Below, piece by piece: positions 1 through 8,949 of a stretch of DNA of 64,000 bases. A program made the position numbers and the translations under genes. The DNA comes from Flavobacteriaceae bacterium CP2B (GTDB taxonomy: Bacteria; Bacteroidota; Bacteroidia; Flavobacteriales; Flavobacteriaceae). The notes beneath the pieces were generated by a model. That model saw nothing but the letters and a program-made list of their open reading frames with translations. It did no database searches and had not been told where the DNA came from. The DNA lies in the NCBI GenBank assembly GCA_001683825.1, contig LXTR01000012.1, positions 62,001 to 126,000 of the forward strand, written 5' to 3'. Each line of letters opens with the position of its first letter. Position 1 is the first letter of the stretch.

Positions 1-1372
1 AACCTGCGACTGAATCCGGGTAATAACCCAGGTAGGGCACTTCAAATTCCTTGAACACCACCCCATACGATTGTAGTTCTTTCAGGATCGGGGTGTATAC
101 CTCCTTTTGTATGGGGATCTGCACCCCGGTTTTACGTATTTGCCCATTCAGGATCAGCAGGGTGGCCATGGCAACCGGCAGGCCTACGGTTTTAGCCATT
201 GCTGTATGGGTGCGGTTTTCACCCAGGACCACCATGTTGGCGTCTATTTGCCTCTTTTTACCATCGAGGACAAAGCCAAATTTGTGGTACATTACAATCA
301 TGTCCTTGTCTTCCTCTGCCAGGGTCCAACTGTCTTCCAGGATTTGTTGCAGCATCTGCGCGGGGGTCGCGCGCTTCAACTTGATCTTTTTATGGGGGTC
401 AAAAAGGTTGATTTCCTGTAGTTTGCTCCAGGTGCTGTCGTCCTGGTCTATCTTGAGGTAGTGCCTGAGCTTTAATTCCACAGAATCCGTAGGGGAGTAG
501 GGCAGAAAGAGGTTGGTAAATTCCCGGTACGACATGCCTTCTGAGTTTTCTACCACATAACTGTCGTCTGTCATCCCCAGTTGGACAAACATGTTCCAGG
601 CCTTTGAAAAACCCACCCGCCTGATGGTGCCCCGGTAGAGCGTCAGTGCTTCCTGCAGGCCGTAGACTTCCCGGTAATCCAGGGAATCGCGGTTGGCGTA
701 CGCTTCAAAGGTGCCATAACCCTCTATATCCATAAATTCAGTGCGCCTGAAGAGTTTGTGGTAGGGGATGTATTTATAGGTGCCTTCCTGTATGAATTTG
801 GCGGCCCCTCCCTGGCCCGCGAGGACCACATTCCTTGGGTTCCAGGTGAATTTATAGTTCCAGAGGTTGTTGTCGCTTTCAGGCGCAACGAGGCCACCGG
901 TAAACGATTCAAACAACAACATCTTTCCGCCCTGGGCCCGGATGCCGTCTATGACCTGCATGGCACTCATATGGTCTATTCCCGGGTCGAGGCCAATTTC
1001 ATTCATAAAGATGAGGCCCCGTTCCCTGACCGCAGGGTCCAGGGCTTTCATTTCCTTGCTTACATACGAGGCCGTGACCAGGTTTTTCTGGAAGGCGATG
1101 CAATCTTCCGCGATGGTGATATGTAGTCGGGCAGGGAGCATAGAAACCACGATGTCCGCTTCCTTTACCGCCTTTTTCCGCGCCTCGTCATCAAAGATGT
1201 CCAGGGGCAACAGGCTGGTATGGGGATGCGTGCGCACGCTAAGGGGCAAATGATCAGGCCTTAGGTCGGCAATCGTAATATGGAGGCCTTCTGAAGCTGC
1301 TTTGTCAAGGAAATAATCCAGCAAATACGAAGTGGATTTTCCGGCACCAATAACCAATATTTTTCTGGGCAT
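1..1372 (-). CDS. Saccharopine dehydrogenase family protein (3' end cut by window)
   Basis: The reverse-strand reading frame opens at an ATG at 1372 (MPRKILVIGAGKSTSYLLDY) and stays open to the window edge. The N-terminus is a Rossmann NAD(P)-binding fold with a GAGKS glycine motif at about residues 9-13. A later block (NEIGLDPGIDHMSAM, about residues 148-162) is characteristic of the saccharopine dehydrogenase C-terminal domain. The family interconverts saccharopine with glutamate and 2-aminoadipate semialdehyde in lysine metabolism. About 457 residues are visible, close to the usual length of the bacterial LYS9-like form, so little is probably missing. It is divergent from the DUF423 gene. 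A related homospermidine or carboxynorspermidine synthase is less likely. Confidence 0.85.
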   Translation of the reverse strand, partial: MPRKILVIGAGKSTSYLLDYFLDKAASEGLHITIADLRPDHLPLSVRTHPHTSLLPLDIFDDEARKKAVKEADIVVSMLPARLHITIAEDCIAFQKNLVTASYVSKEMKALDPAVRERGLIFMNEIGLDPGIDHMSAMQVIDGIRAQGGKMLLFESFTGGLVAPESDNNLWNYKFTWNPRNVVLAGQGGAAKFIQEGTYKYIPYHKLFRRTEFMDIEGYGTFEAYANRDSLDYREVYGLQEALTLYRGTIRRVGFSKAWNMFVQLGMTDDSYVVENSEGMSYREFTNLFLPYSPTDSVELKLRHYLKIDQDDSTWSKLQEINLFDPHKKIKLKRATPAQMLQQILEDSWTLAEEDKDMIVMYHKFGFVLDGKKRQIDANMVVLGENRTHTAMAKTVGLPVAMATLLILNGQIRKTGVQIPIQKEVYTPILKELQSYGVVFKEFEVPYLGYYPDSVAG

Positions 1373-1550
1373 AATGTGGTTTTTCTAACAGGCTGGGAGA
1401 GGGTAATCCCCGAACCGTCGGACGGTACATCTCCAGGGGGTAACGCTGTGTTCGCTGCCCTTTATCCGGTAGTACCGGGGATCATTGCGCAGTGATGGCC
1501 CCTTCGCCTTGATTTTTAAAAAAATAACGAACGCTAAGGTATCAAATTGT

Positions 1551-1558
1551 TACATTTG
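1551..1558 (+). promoter_or_regulatory. Candidate -7 element for the DUF423 gene
   Basis: TACATTTG matches the Bacteroidota -7 consensus TAnnTTTG exactly and lies 23 bases before the DUF423 start codon. No convincing -33 TTTG is seen. The call is by consensus only. Confidence 0.4.
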
Positions 1559-1581
1559 CAAAAAAATAGAGTTCATAAGTT

Positions 1582-1968
1582 ATGAACAAAACAATTATGC
1601 TGAGTGGAATCCTCTTGGGGGCGCTGGCAGTGGTTTTAGGTGCTTTTGGAGCCCATGGGCTGAAGGAACTGTTGCCCGGCGAAGCCCTGGAGTCCTTTAA
1701 TACCGGAGTCAGATACCAGATGTACCACGCGCTGTTGCTGCTTGTGTTGGGGAGTATGCGGCAGTTGGACGAGGCGCGCAAGAAATGGGTCTTTTACCTC
1801 CTGCTTTCCGGGGTGGTATGTTTCTCCTTCTCCATTTATCTCCTGGCCACCAGCAGCCTTACCGGTATATACATGGCTGCTATCGGGGTCATCACCCCCC
1901 TTGGGGGGATACTGCTTATAAGTGGTTGGTTATTATTGGCTTACCGTATTTTTAAGCCGTTGGGCTAA
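1582..1968 (+). CDS. DUF423 small inner-membrane protein
   Basis: This 128-residue protein belongs to DUF423 (UPF0382, E. coli YgdD-like). The N-terminal helix (GILLGALAVVLGAFGAHGLK) with its GAFGAHGLK block, the YQMYHALLLL segment and three further hydrophobic helices are the family signature, giving four membrane segments in all. The function is unknown. It stands alone between a divergent saccharopine dehydrogenase and pckA, 63 bases before pckA, and could be cotranscribed with it. Length is normal for the family. Confidence 0.88.
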   Translation: MNKTIMLSGILLGALAVVLGAFGAHGLKELLPGEALESFNTGVRYQMYHALLLLVLGSMRQLDEARKKWVFYLLLSGVVCFSFSIYLLATSSLTGIYMAAIGVITPLGGILLISGWLLLAYRIFKPLG

Positions 1969-2031
1969 GCATTTTTTCAGGCAGCAGCGAAAACTTTAAT
2001 TTACATCAGACGCAACCAATAGAAAAGTGTT

Positions 2032-3648
2032 ATGACTATTTCCAACCCTAAGACGAAAACGATTTCGTTAAAAGACTACGGTTTTACGAACGACAACATT
2101 CATTACCAATTAACGCCCGAGGAATTACAAGAGATCAGCCTGAGCAAAGGATTGGGCGAAGAAGCCTCCTCGGGGGCCCTGGCTATCAGGACCGGGGAAT
2201 TTACCGGCAGGTCGCCTCAGGATCGCTTTATTGTAAAGGATGAGGTTACCCGGGATAAAGTTTGGTGGGGCCTTGTAAATATCCCCTTTGATCCACAGAA
2301 GTTTGAGTCGCTTTACAAAAAGGTCATAAAGTACCTTGATGATAAGGAGTTGTATGTAAGGGATTGTTCTGCCTGCGCAGATCCCGAATACCGTATGAAT
2401 ATAAGGGTGATAACAGAGTATCCATGGTCTAATATGTTTGCCTATAACATGTTCCTTCGGCCTGGCCCGGAAGAGTTGCAACAGTTTGATCCGGAATGGA
2501 CAGTGATCAATGCCCCTGGATTTCATGCCGACCCAGCTGTCGATGGTACCCGCCAGCATAATTTCGCCATCCTTAATTTTAGCAGGAAAATTGCGTTGAT
2601 AGGGGGTACGGGGTATACCGGCGAGATTAAGAAAGGTATTTTTTCAGCCCTTAACTTCCTCCTGCCCGTGTATAAAGATACCCTGCCCATGCACTGTTCG
2701 GCCAACGTGGGGGAAGAGGGGGATACGGCCATCTTTTTCGGCCTTTCGGGAACCGGGAAAACCACGCTCTCGACCGATCCACTCCGCAAGCTCATCGGGG
2801 ACGACGAACACGGATGGACCGCCCAAAACACCGTATTCAATTTTGAAGGCGGCTGTTATGCCAAGGTGATAAACCTCTCTCAAGAGAACGAACCAGAGAT
2901 CTTTAGGGCGATCAGGAAAGGGGCTATCCTCGAGAATGTGGTCCTCGATAAAGCGGGCATCGTGGATTTTGGCGATACCTCCATTACCCAGAACACCCGT
3001 GTAAGCTATCCTATCCATCATATCGATAATATTCAACGGCCATCCATAGGAACGCATCCAAAGCACATTTTCTTCCTAACCGCGGATGCCTTTGGGGTCT
3101 TACCCCCAATTTCCAAATTAACCCCCAGCCAGGCAGCCTATCATTTTATATCGGGGTATACCGCCAAGGTAGCTGGCACCGAGGCCGGGGTGGTGGAACC
3201 CATCCCCTCTTTTTCAGCCTGTTTTGGTGCCCCCTTTATGCCTTTGCACCCCACCAGGTACGCGGAGATGCTGAGTCGTAAAATGCAGGAATCCGGGGTG
3301 AATGTTTGGCTCGTAAACACCGGGTGGACCGGCGGGCCTTACGGCGTTGGGAAGCGGATGGAACTCAAATATACCAGGGCCATGATCCATGCCGCACTCA
3401 GTGGTAAATTGGGGCTGTATACCTATGATACCTATCACATCCACTCGGTATTTGGGGTGGCACAACCCAGGGAATGCCCGGGGGTGCCCAGCAGTGTCCT
3501 AAGCCCAAGGGCTACCTGGAACAATGATGAAGCCTATTATAAAACGGCCTTTAAACTGACCAATGCGTTCAGGGAAAACTTCAAGAAGTTCGAGTCTTAC
3601 GCCAGTGAAGAAATCAGGCGTGGTGGTCCGCAACGCTATGCCTTCTAA
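2032..3648 (+). CDS. pckA: Phosphoenolpyruvate carboxykinase (ATP)
   Basis: This 538-residue enzyme decarboxylates and phosphorylates oxaloacetate to PEP with ATP, the first committed step of gluconeogenesis. Visible motifs are the kinase-1a P-loop GLSGTGKTTLS (about residues 237-247), the kinase-2/metal block LIGDDEHGW just after it, the substrate-binding block FTGRSPQDRF (about 57-66) and NTGWTGGPYG near residue 430. Length is typical of the ATP-dependent bacterial family and no key motif is missing. It ends at a strong hairpin terminator and is convergent with hemD. Possible promoter sequence (TAATTTAC near 1997) is weak. Confidence 0.97.
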   Translation: MTISNPKTKTISLKDYGFTNDNIHYQLTPEELQEISLSKGLGEEASSGALAIRTGEFTGRSPQDRFIVKDEVTRDKVWWGLVNIPFDPQKFESLYKKVIKYLDDKELYVRDCSACADPEYRMNIRVITEYPWSNMFAYNMFLRPGPEELQQFDPEWTVINAPGFHADPAVDGTRQHNFAILNFSRKIALIGGTGYTGEIKKGIFSALNFLLPVYKDTLPMHCSANVGEEGDTAIFFGLSGTGKTTLSTDPLRKLIGDDEHGWTAQNTVFNFEGGCYAKVINLSQENEPEIFRAIRKGAILENVVLDKAGIVDFGDTSITQNTRVSYPIHHIDNIQRPSIGTHPKHIFFLTADAFGVLPPISKLTPSQAAYHFISGYTAKVAGTEAGVVEPIPSFSACFGAPFMPLHPTRYAEMLSRKMQESGVNVWLVNTGWTGGPYGVGKRMELKYTRAMIHAALSGKLGLYTYDTYHIHSVFGVAQPRECPGVPSSVLSPRATWNNDEAYYKTAFKLTNAFRENFKKFESYASEEIRRGGPQRYAF

Positions 3649-3651
3649 AAC

Positions 3652-3680
3652 AAAAACCCCCGGCATGCGGGGGTTTTTTT
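3652..3680. terminator. Bidirectional rho-independent terminator between pckA and hemD
   Basis: CCCCCG-GCATG-CGGGGG forms a six-pair GC stem flanked by AAAAA on the left and TTTTTTT on the right, so it can act for both convergent genes. It starts three bases after the pckA stop and overlaps the hemD stop codon. Confidence 0.85.
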
Positions 3681-4425
3681 ATTTTTTGTTGACACTGGTG
3701 ATGTATTTTTGCAAAGCCATGGTCATAGATGGCGTCTCCGGGGTAGGCGCCTGTATGTCTATGCGCAGGCCCGCATCGGTAGCCGCTTTGATGGTTGAAT
3801 TTCCAAAAACCGCTATCCGCGTGTCATTCTGTTTGAAATCCGGAAAATTCTTCAACAGGGATTCTATGCCCGAAGGACTGAAAAATACCAATACGTCGTA
3901 GTAGACATTGCGAAGGTCTGAGAGGTCGCTGATGACCGTTTTGTAAAAAATGCCACGTTTCCAGGCCAGGCCCGCATCATCCAGTGTTTCGGGTACGATG
4001 GGTTTTAGTACATCTGATGAGGGTAACAGGAATTTTTCATCCTTGTACTTTTTAAAGAGGGGAACCAATTCGTTAAAGAATCGTTTGCCTACATAAATCT
4101 TCCTTTTCCGGTACACTACATACTTCTGCAGGTAATACGCCACCGCTTCAGACTGGCAGAAATACTTCATGGTGTCGGGCACCTTAAAACGCATTTCTTC
4201 TGCGATCCTGAAAAAGTGGTCTACGGAATTCCGGCTGGTAAGGATAATGGCAGTAAAATTATGAAGGTCTATCTTCTGCTGCCTAACGCCTTTGGCATCT
4301 ACACCCTCCACATGAATGAATGGCCTGAAATCTACCTTGACTTTTTCTTTTTCGATAAGTCGCAGGTAGGGAGAGTTTTCCATTTTTGGTTCAGGTTGAG
4401 AGACTAAAATGGTCTTTACCTTCAT
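3679..4425 (-). CDS. hemD: Uroporphyrinogen-III synthase
   Basis: This 248-residue protein resembles flavobacterial HemD, which cyclises hydroxymethylbilane to uroporphyrinogen III in haem synthesis. Seen are the start MKVKTILVSQPEP, the ILTSRNSVDHFF segment (about residues 60-71) that matches the family's LTSxNAV block, and VLVFFSPSGIESL in the second lobe. HemD is poorly conserved, so the call rests on these patches plus context. I chose the internal ATG at 4425, which overlaps the DUF4271 stop by four bases (ATGA), rather than the longer frame starting at 4485. It is the last gene of a three-gene operon. Confidence 0.85.
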   Translation of the reverse strand: MKVKTILVSQPEPKMENSPYLRLIEKEKVKVDFRPFIHVEGVDAKGVRQQKIDLHNFTAIILTSRNSVDHFFRIAEEMRFKVPDTMKYFCQSEAVAYYLQKYVVYRKRKIYVGKRFFNELVPLFKKYKDEKFLLPSSDVLKPIVPETLDDAGLAWKRGIFYKTVISDLSDLRNVYYDVLVFFSPSGIESLLKNFPDFKQNDTRIAVFGNSTIKAATDAGLRIDIQAPTPETPSMTMALQKYITSVNKK

Positions 4426-5084
4426 ATATATCGGTATGTTAGAGCGTTTACGATTAGCACCAATGGCGCGATTTCGAGTGCGCAAAGGTACAAAATAAAA
4501 TAGAAAAAGTAGCTGGTAATCAGTTTTTGATGATTTTTAATAAGGGTAATCCAACCCGCTGTATTGATGATTAAAAACAATAGGATTCCAACATAAACCA
4601 CCACCTTGGAAGTGGGCAGGACATAGGTCAGGATGATATTGGCAAGGACCAGTACCAGCCCACAATAATTGAAATATGACAGCTTCTTGAAAATGAGCTC
4701 TGTGACCACTTTGCTATTGTTGAATATGGCGGAATTGCCCATCTGTAGGAAAATTTTGACCAGGATGAACGCCATGGATATCCCGAGGATAGTCAGGTAA
4801 TTTACCGGCGGGAGAGGGGGGGTGTCGCTTACTACCCCATATGCCAGGTATATAAAGAGCGCAAAGTTCAACAGCTGGAAAAAAGTAAAGAAAAACTGGA
4901 AACCATTGAGCAGCAAGTCCTTCTTGTTGTACATGAATATGTACTTGTTGTTGAATGGCAGGATCATGAAATTGAGGAACCGGCTGTAAAAATAGCGCTT
5001 CGCCACCACCAGGAACAAAAGGCTGGAAAAGATGACCAGGGTAATCCAGTCAAAGGAATGCAGGGTGCGGCTTATGGGTTCCAT
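4422..5084 (-). CDS. DUF4271 membrane protein
   Basis: This 220-residue protein has about six hydrophobic segments and the layout of DUF4271, a Bacteroidota-only family normally encoded directly upstream of uroporphyrinogen-III synthase, as here. A cytosolic stretch containing RYFYSRFLNF precedes the main helices. Its start overlaps the end of the glycosyltransferase gene by 13 bases and its stop overlaps hemD by four, so translation of the three genes is probably coupled. The biochemical role is unknown. Confidence 0.82.
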   Translation of the reverse strand: MEPISRTLHSFDWITLVIFSSLLFLVVAKRYFYSRFLNFMILPFNNKYIFMYNKKDLLLNGFQFFFTFFQLLNFALFIYLAYGVVSDTPPLPPVNYLTILGISMAFILVKIFLQMGNSAIFNNSKVVTELIFKKLSYFNYCGLVLVLANIILTYVLPTSKVVVYVGILLFLIINTAGWITLIKNHQKLITSYFFYFILYLCALEIAPLVLIVNALTYRYI

Positions 5085-6748
5085 GCTTCCAGTTTTATGT
5101 TCTCACTGTTAATACCCCAAAAAAGTCCGTTGTCCGAAATGGCCAGTCTAAAATAGGAGGGCGATTGGATCTCGGGTTGCGGCAATTGTAAATAGAATTC
5201 CGTGCTGTCTTTTGCCATCAAAACGGTGGTCGTGGTATCTGCGGGGACGACAGTGGCCGGGCTGAAATCTTTGACTTCCTTGTAACGATTCAGATAGGCG
5301 GTGCCAAATTTGAGCTTTGTAAGCGGGATGTTTTGTTGGTAGGGGTTGTACACCTTGATGAGCAGAGCTACCTCATCAGGGGTTCTGACTGGCATTTCAA
5401 CACGGCATTCCAATTCCCTGTACGATTCAAAATCTTCAATGAATTTGCCATAATACCGGTTTCCGTTGGCAATGGTATAGGACATGTCGCCTTCTTTGAA
5501 CCGTTTGGCGATGTAAAGCACCTCCTTACCCTGCAGCTGGGCCTCAGTCCCATCGATGTTATATTGGTTTTCCCTGTAAAACACATTATTGAGGGAATAG
5601 GAGGGATGGCCGGAATAAAATGCATACATGGGCGCCTCGCGATAGGAATTTTCGAAAACCACGGGGCGTTCTCCGGCTACGGCCTGTACCTGCTGTACCC
5701 ATTCTTTGTTCCCATGGGTTTCAAAGACTATGGGAAACAAGGGTTCATAGATGAGGCCGACCCTCAAATAGGCCAGGATCACCAGGTTGGCCACTCCAGC
5801 CCGCAAAATCCAGGTACGGGCTGCCGGATGTTCCAGCATATACCGAAACGCGATTACCGCCATCGGGATACTGACCACGATGATCCACTGCGTCTGTACC
5901 CTGCGCTGGAAGCTGGAAACAAAGAAAAACACCAGTACGCCGTACACCAGGAATAGCAAGGCCCTCGTAAACCGGTCTTTGGACCGTGTTTTGAAAAGCG
6001 ACTGATAGATCCATGGAAAAGTAAGGCCGAAGATGGCCAGCAGGTTGATGAAGAAGCCCAGGGTAAAATCATTGAAATCATAGGCCCTGTTGGGGCGTTC
6101 GAAAAGATGGTATCGGATCGAAACAAAATCGTGTTCGTACAACCAGGCCAGGTGGGGGAAGTAACTAAACAGGGCCACCGCCACGGCCAGCCAGGCATGG
6201 GGGTTCAGAACCAGTCGTATATTGGAAGCCAGCACGCAAAGTATGACCAGCACCGCATGATATTTGCTATACATCAGGCCAGCCATCACCAACCCGAGCC
6301 CTATGGAGAGGGGGATGGTGGCCTTATGAAGGAAATGTTGGTAGAGCCAAAGGAACATGGCGGTAAAAAACAAAAGCGGGGTGTCGGGCAGGGTAAAAAA
6401 GCCATAGGCATGGAGCAACGTCATGGATAATACCAGGACAAAGAAGTGCGGAATATAGTCCTGTTTCCTTTTGTCCTCCACGATATTCCAGAGGATCACC
6501 AAGGTACCTGCCGACAGGACACAACTCATGAACCGCACCCCCAGTTCACCCCGGAAGAGCCATCCACTGACCTTGATCAGAAGGGCCACCATCGGAGGGT
6601 GGTCAAAATATCCCCAGGAAAGCCGGGAGGCATAATGCCAATAATAAGCCTCATCAAAAAGCAGCTCGGTAAAATGGCTTTGCAGCAGGTTGACCAGAAA
6701 CAGGGTTGCCAGGAATACGAGAAAGAGCCGGGTTGGTTTAAGCTTCAT
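5072..6748 (-). CDS. GT39-type (ArnT-like) membrane glycosyltransferase
   Basis: This 558-residue membrane protein resembles family 39/83 polyprenyl-phosphate-dependent glycosyltransferases, which move a sugar from an undecaprenyl carrier to lipid or protein on the outer face of the inner membrane. The first luminal loop carries FDEAYYWHYASRLSWGYFDH and then PPMVALLI, with the acidic residue (E in DEAYYW) expected for catalysis. About ten helices follow, then a soluble C-terminal domain of about 200 residues. The start at 6748 (MKLKPTRLFL) is preferred over 6808 because a consensus -7 element lies between the two. A divergent dolichyl-phosphate-mannose-synthase-like GT2 gene could supply the lipid-linked donor; that link is inference. 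Confidence 0.85.
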   Translation of the reverse strand: MKLKPTRLFLVFLATLFLVNLLQSHFTELLFDEAYYWHYASRLSWGYFDHPPMVALLIKVSGWLFRGELGVRFMSCVLSAGTLVILWNIVEDKRKQDYIPHFFVLVLSMTLLHAYGFFTLPDTPLLFFTAMFLWLYQHFLHKATIPLSIGLGLVMAGLMYSKYHAVLVILCVLASNIRLVLNPHAWLAVAVALFSYFPHLAWLYEHDFVSIRYHLFERPNRAYDFNDFTLGFFINLLAIFGLTFPWIYQSLFKTRSKDRFTRALLFLVYGVLVFFFVSSFQRRVQTQWIIVVSIPMAVIAFRYMLEHPAARTWILRAGVANLVILAYLRVGLIYEPLFPIVFETHGNKEWVQQVQAVAGERPVVFENSYREAPMYAFYSGHPSYSLNNVFYRENQYNIDGTEAQLQGKEVLYIAKRFKEGDMSYTIANGNRYYGKFIEDFESYRELECRVEMPVRTPDEVALLIKVYNPYQQNIPLTKLKFGTAYLNRYKEVKDFSPATVVPADTTTTVLMAKDSTEFYLQLPQPEIQSPSYFRLAISDNGLFWGINSENIKLEAWNP

Positions 6749-6767
6749 CGATCTTATTGCTTCGGCC

Positions 6768-6775
6768 CAAAAATA
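6768..6775 (-). promoter_or_regulatory. Candidate -7 element for the GT39-DUF4271-hemD operon
   Basis: On the reverse strand TATTTTTG matches TAnnTTTG exactly, 19 bases before the chosen ATG at 6748. It supports the shorter glycosyltransferase start. Confidence 0.4.
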
Positions 6776-6853
6776 CAAATTATGGGCAGGTTGCCATCCA
6801 CCAAGCAAACGATAAAAATGCTCCGGTATTTCACTATAGACTTTATAATGTGC

Positions 6854-6861
6854 TATTTTTG
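6854..6861 (+). promoter_or_regulatory. Candidate promoter for the GT2-pyrC-DUF4296 operon
   Basis: TATTTTTG matches TAnnTTTG exactly, with TTTC (6829-6832) 21 bases upstream as a near match to the -33 TTTG. The start codon follows 19 bases later. Confidence 0.45.
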
Positions 6862-6880
6862 TCCAAATCGCAGCGATGCA

Positions 6881-7609
6881 ATGGCAGAGAGCTTAGTAAT
6901 CATCCCAACCTATAATGAGATTGAAAATATTGAGGAGATCATCAGGGCGGTCTTTGCGCTGGATAAGGGATTCCATGTATTGATTGTCGACGACAATTCT
7001 CCTGATGGGACCGCGGAGCAAGTCAGGTCATTGCAAAAAATGTTCCCCAGGCAGTTGTTTTTGGAGGTACGTCGCGAAAAATCGGGTCTTGGCACCGCCT
7101 ATATCCACGGTTTTAAATGGGCGATCGACCGGCAGTACGACTATATTTTTGAAATGGATGCCGATTTTTCCCACAGGCCATCGGATTTGTCGCGACTTCA
7201 CCGGGCTTGCCTGAACAACGCTGACGTAGCCATAGGTTCGCGGTATAAAAGGGGTGTAAACGTAGTCAACTGGCCGCTCTACCGCATCCTCTTATCTTAT
7301 GGGGCTTCTTTTTATGTGAAGTTTATCACCGGGATGAAGATCCATGACCCTACGGCAGGCTTTGTGTGCTATAAGAGAAAAGTCCTGGAAACCATCGATC
7401 TGGATTCGGTAAAATTTATCGGGTACGCCTTCCAGATTGAAATGAAGTACAGGGCGTACTTAAAGAAGTTCAGGTTGGAGGAGGTATCCATCATATTTAC
7501 CGACCGGGAGAAAGGGAAGTCTAAAATGAGCAGCGCCATCATATGGGAAGCGGTGTTTGGGGTTATTAGCATGAAGCTGCGCAGCCTCTTTAAAAAAAAC
7601 GGGTTTTGA
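6881..7609 (+). CDS. Family 2 glycosyltransferase, dolichyl-phosphate mannose synthase-like
   Basis: This 242-residue single-domain GT-A enzyme has SLVIIPTYNEIENIEEI at the N-terminus, DDNSPDGTAE (nucleotide-binding, about residues 37-46) and the DxD metal site EMDADFSHRP near residue 92, all standard for DPM1-like polyprenyl-phosphate sugar synthases. It would transfer a hexose from a nucleotide sugar to a polyprenyl phosphate at the inner membrane. There is no C-terminal membrane anchor. The ATG at 6881 is the first sensible start; upstream codons of the open frame lie in the divergent promoter region. It leads an operon with dihydroorotase, three bases downstream. Confidence 0.92.
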   Translation: MAESLVIIPTYNEIENIEEIIRAVFALDKGFHVLIVDDNSPDGTAEQVRSLQKMFPRQLFLEVRREKSGLGTAYIHGFKWAIDRQYDYIFEMDADFSHRPSDLSRLHRACLNNADVAIGSRYKRGVNVVNWPLYRILLSYGASFYVKFITGMKIHDPTAGFVCYKRKVLETIDLDSVKFIGYAFQIEMKYRAYLKKFRLEEVSIIFTDREKGKSKMSSAIIWEAVFGVISMKLRSLFKKNGF

Positions 7610-7612
7610 TTC

Positions 7613-8947
7613 ATGGAAAGGACGCTGATAAAAAATGCGATACTGGTCAACGAGGGGAGGCTGCTTGAGAGCGACCTCCTGATCGAAGACGAATTCATCG
7701 CCAGGATCGACAGAGACATCAGTGACCCCAACGCCAGGGTAATCGACGCCAGTGGCAGGTATCTGTTGCCGGGCCTCATAGATGACCAGGTGCATTTCCG
7801 GGAACCCGGGCTAACCCATAAGGGCGATATTGCTTCAGAGAGCAGGGCGGCCGTCGCAGGGGGGATTACCTCCTATATGGAACAACCCAACACCATGCCC
7901 CAGACCACCAGCATCGAGAGGCTGGAGGAGAAATTCGCCCTGGCGTCCAGGTCCTCCTATGCCAACTATTCCTTCCTCTTTGGGGGTACCAACGATAATC
8001 TTGAGGAAATCAAAAGGCTCGATAAGAAGTCCTGTTCGGGGGTGAAGCTATTCCTGGGGTCTTCTACCGGGAATATGCTCGTTGATGATGAAGGGGTCCT
8101 CGAAAAGATTTTCAGCAATACCGAAATGGTCATTTCCGCGCATTGTGAAGATGAAGGCACGATCCGCAGGAACCTGGCCCTGTTTAAGGAACAGTACGGG
8201 GAGGACATCCCGATAGGACTCCATCCAAAAATCCGGAGTGAGGAGGCCTGTTACCGCTCTTCTTCCCGGGCGATTGAACTCGCCAGGAGAACCGGGGCAC
8301 GCCTCCACGTATTTCACCTTTCCACGGGGCGCGAAACCGCGCTGTTCCGGAACGACATCCCCCTGGAGGAAAAGCAGATAACCTGTGAAGCCTGTATTCA
8401 CCACCTATGGTTTTCAGACAAAGACTACGCGGAGAAGGGAACATGGGTAAAATGGAACCCGGCCATAAAGACTGGGGAAGACCGGGAACAGCTATGGCAG
8501 GCCTTGCTCGATGACCGGATTGACGTGGTGGCCACAGACCATGCCCCCCACACGCTGGAAGAGAAACGCAACCCCTATACGTCTGCACCTTCGGGGGGGC
8601 CCTTGGTGCAACATGCGCTGCCGGCTATGTTGGAGAAATTCAAAGAGGGTCGCATTACCCTGGAAAACATCGTCAAAAAAATGAGCCATAACCCTGCCAT
8701 CCTGTTCCAGGTTGAAAAGCGCGGCTACCTAAGGGAGGGATATTTTGCCGACCTGGTCCTGGTAGACCTCCAAAGTTCATGGGCCGTAAACAAGGATAAT
8801 ATCGCATACAAGTGCGGCTGGTCCCCCTTTGAAGGGCAAACGTTTTCATCGGCAGTGACCCAGACCTTCGTCAACGGACACCTTGCCTATGATCAGGGCC
8901 GTTTTTCGGGCCATCGAAAAGGGGCCCGCTTAACATTTAACCGTTAA
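7613..8947 (+). CDS. pyrC: Dihydroorotase (Bacteroidota type)
   Basis: This 444-residue amidohydrolase closes carbamoyl-aspartate to dihydroorotate in pyrimidine synthesis. Visible are GLIDDQVHFREPGLTHKGD (residues 54-72), AGGITSYMEQPNT, the metal histidine in SAHCED (about 177), HVFHLSTG (about 233-240) and the catalytic aspartate in ATDHAPHT (about 309). The usual HxH pair is QxH here (Gln59, His61); I recall this as common in Bacteroidota homologues, so it need not mean inactivity. An allantoinase or hydantoinase is less likely. It lies in an operon between the GT2 enzyme and the DUF4296 lipoprotein. Confidence 0.88.
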   Translation: MERTLIKNAILVNEGRLLESDLLIEDEFIARIDRDISDPNARVIDASGRYLLPGLIDDQVHFREPGLTHKGDIASESRAAVAGGITSYMEQPNTMPQTTSIERLEEKFALASRSSYANYSFLFGGTNDNLEEIKRLDKKSCSGVKLFLGSSTGNMLVDDEGVLEKIFSNTEMVISAHCEDEGTIRRNLALFKEQYGEDIPIGLHPKIRSEEACYRSSSRAIELARRTGARLHVFHLSTGRETALFRNDIPLEEKQITCEACIHHLWFSDKDYAEKGTWVKWNPAIKTGEDREQLWQALLDDRIDVVATDHAPHTLEEKRNPYTSAPSGGPLVQHALPAMLEKFKEGRITLENIVKKMSHNPAILFQVEKRGYLREGYFADLVLVDLQSSWAVNKDNIAYKCGWSPFEGQTFSSAVTQTFVNGHLAYDQGRFSGHRKGARLTFNR

Positions 8948-8949
8948 CC

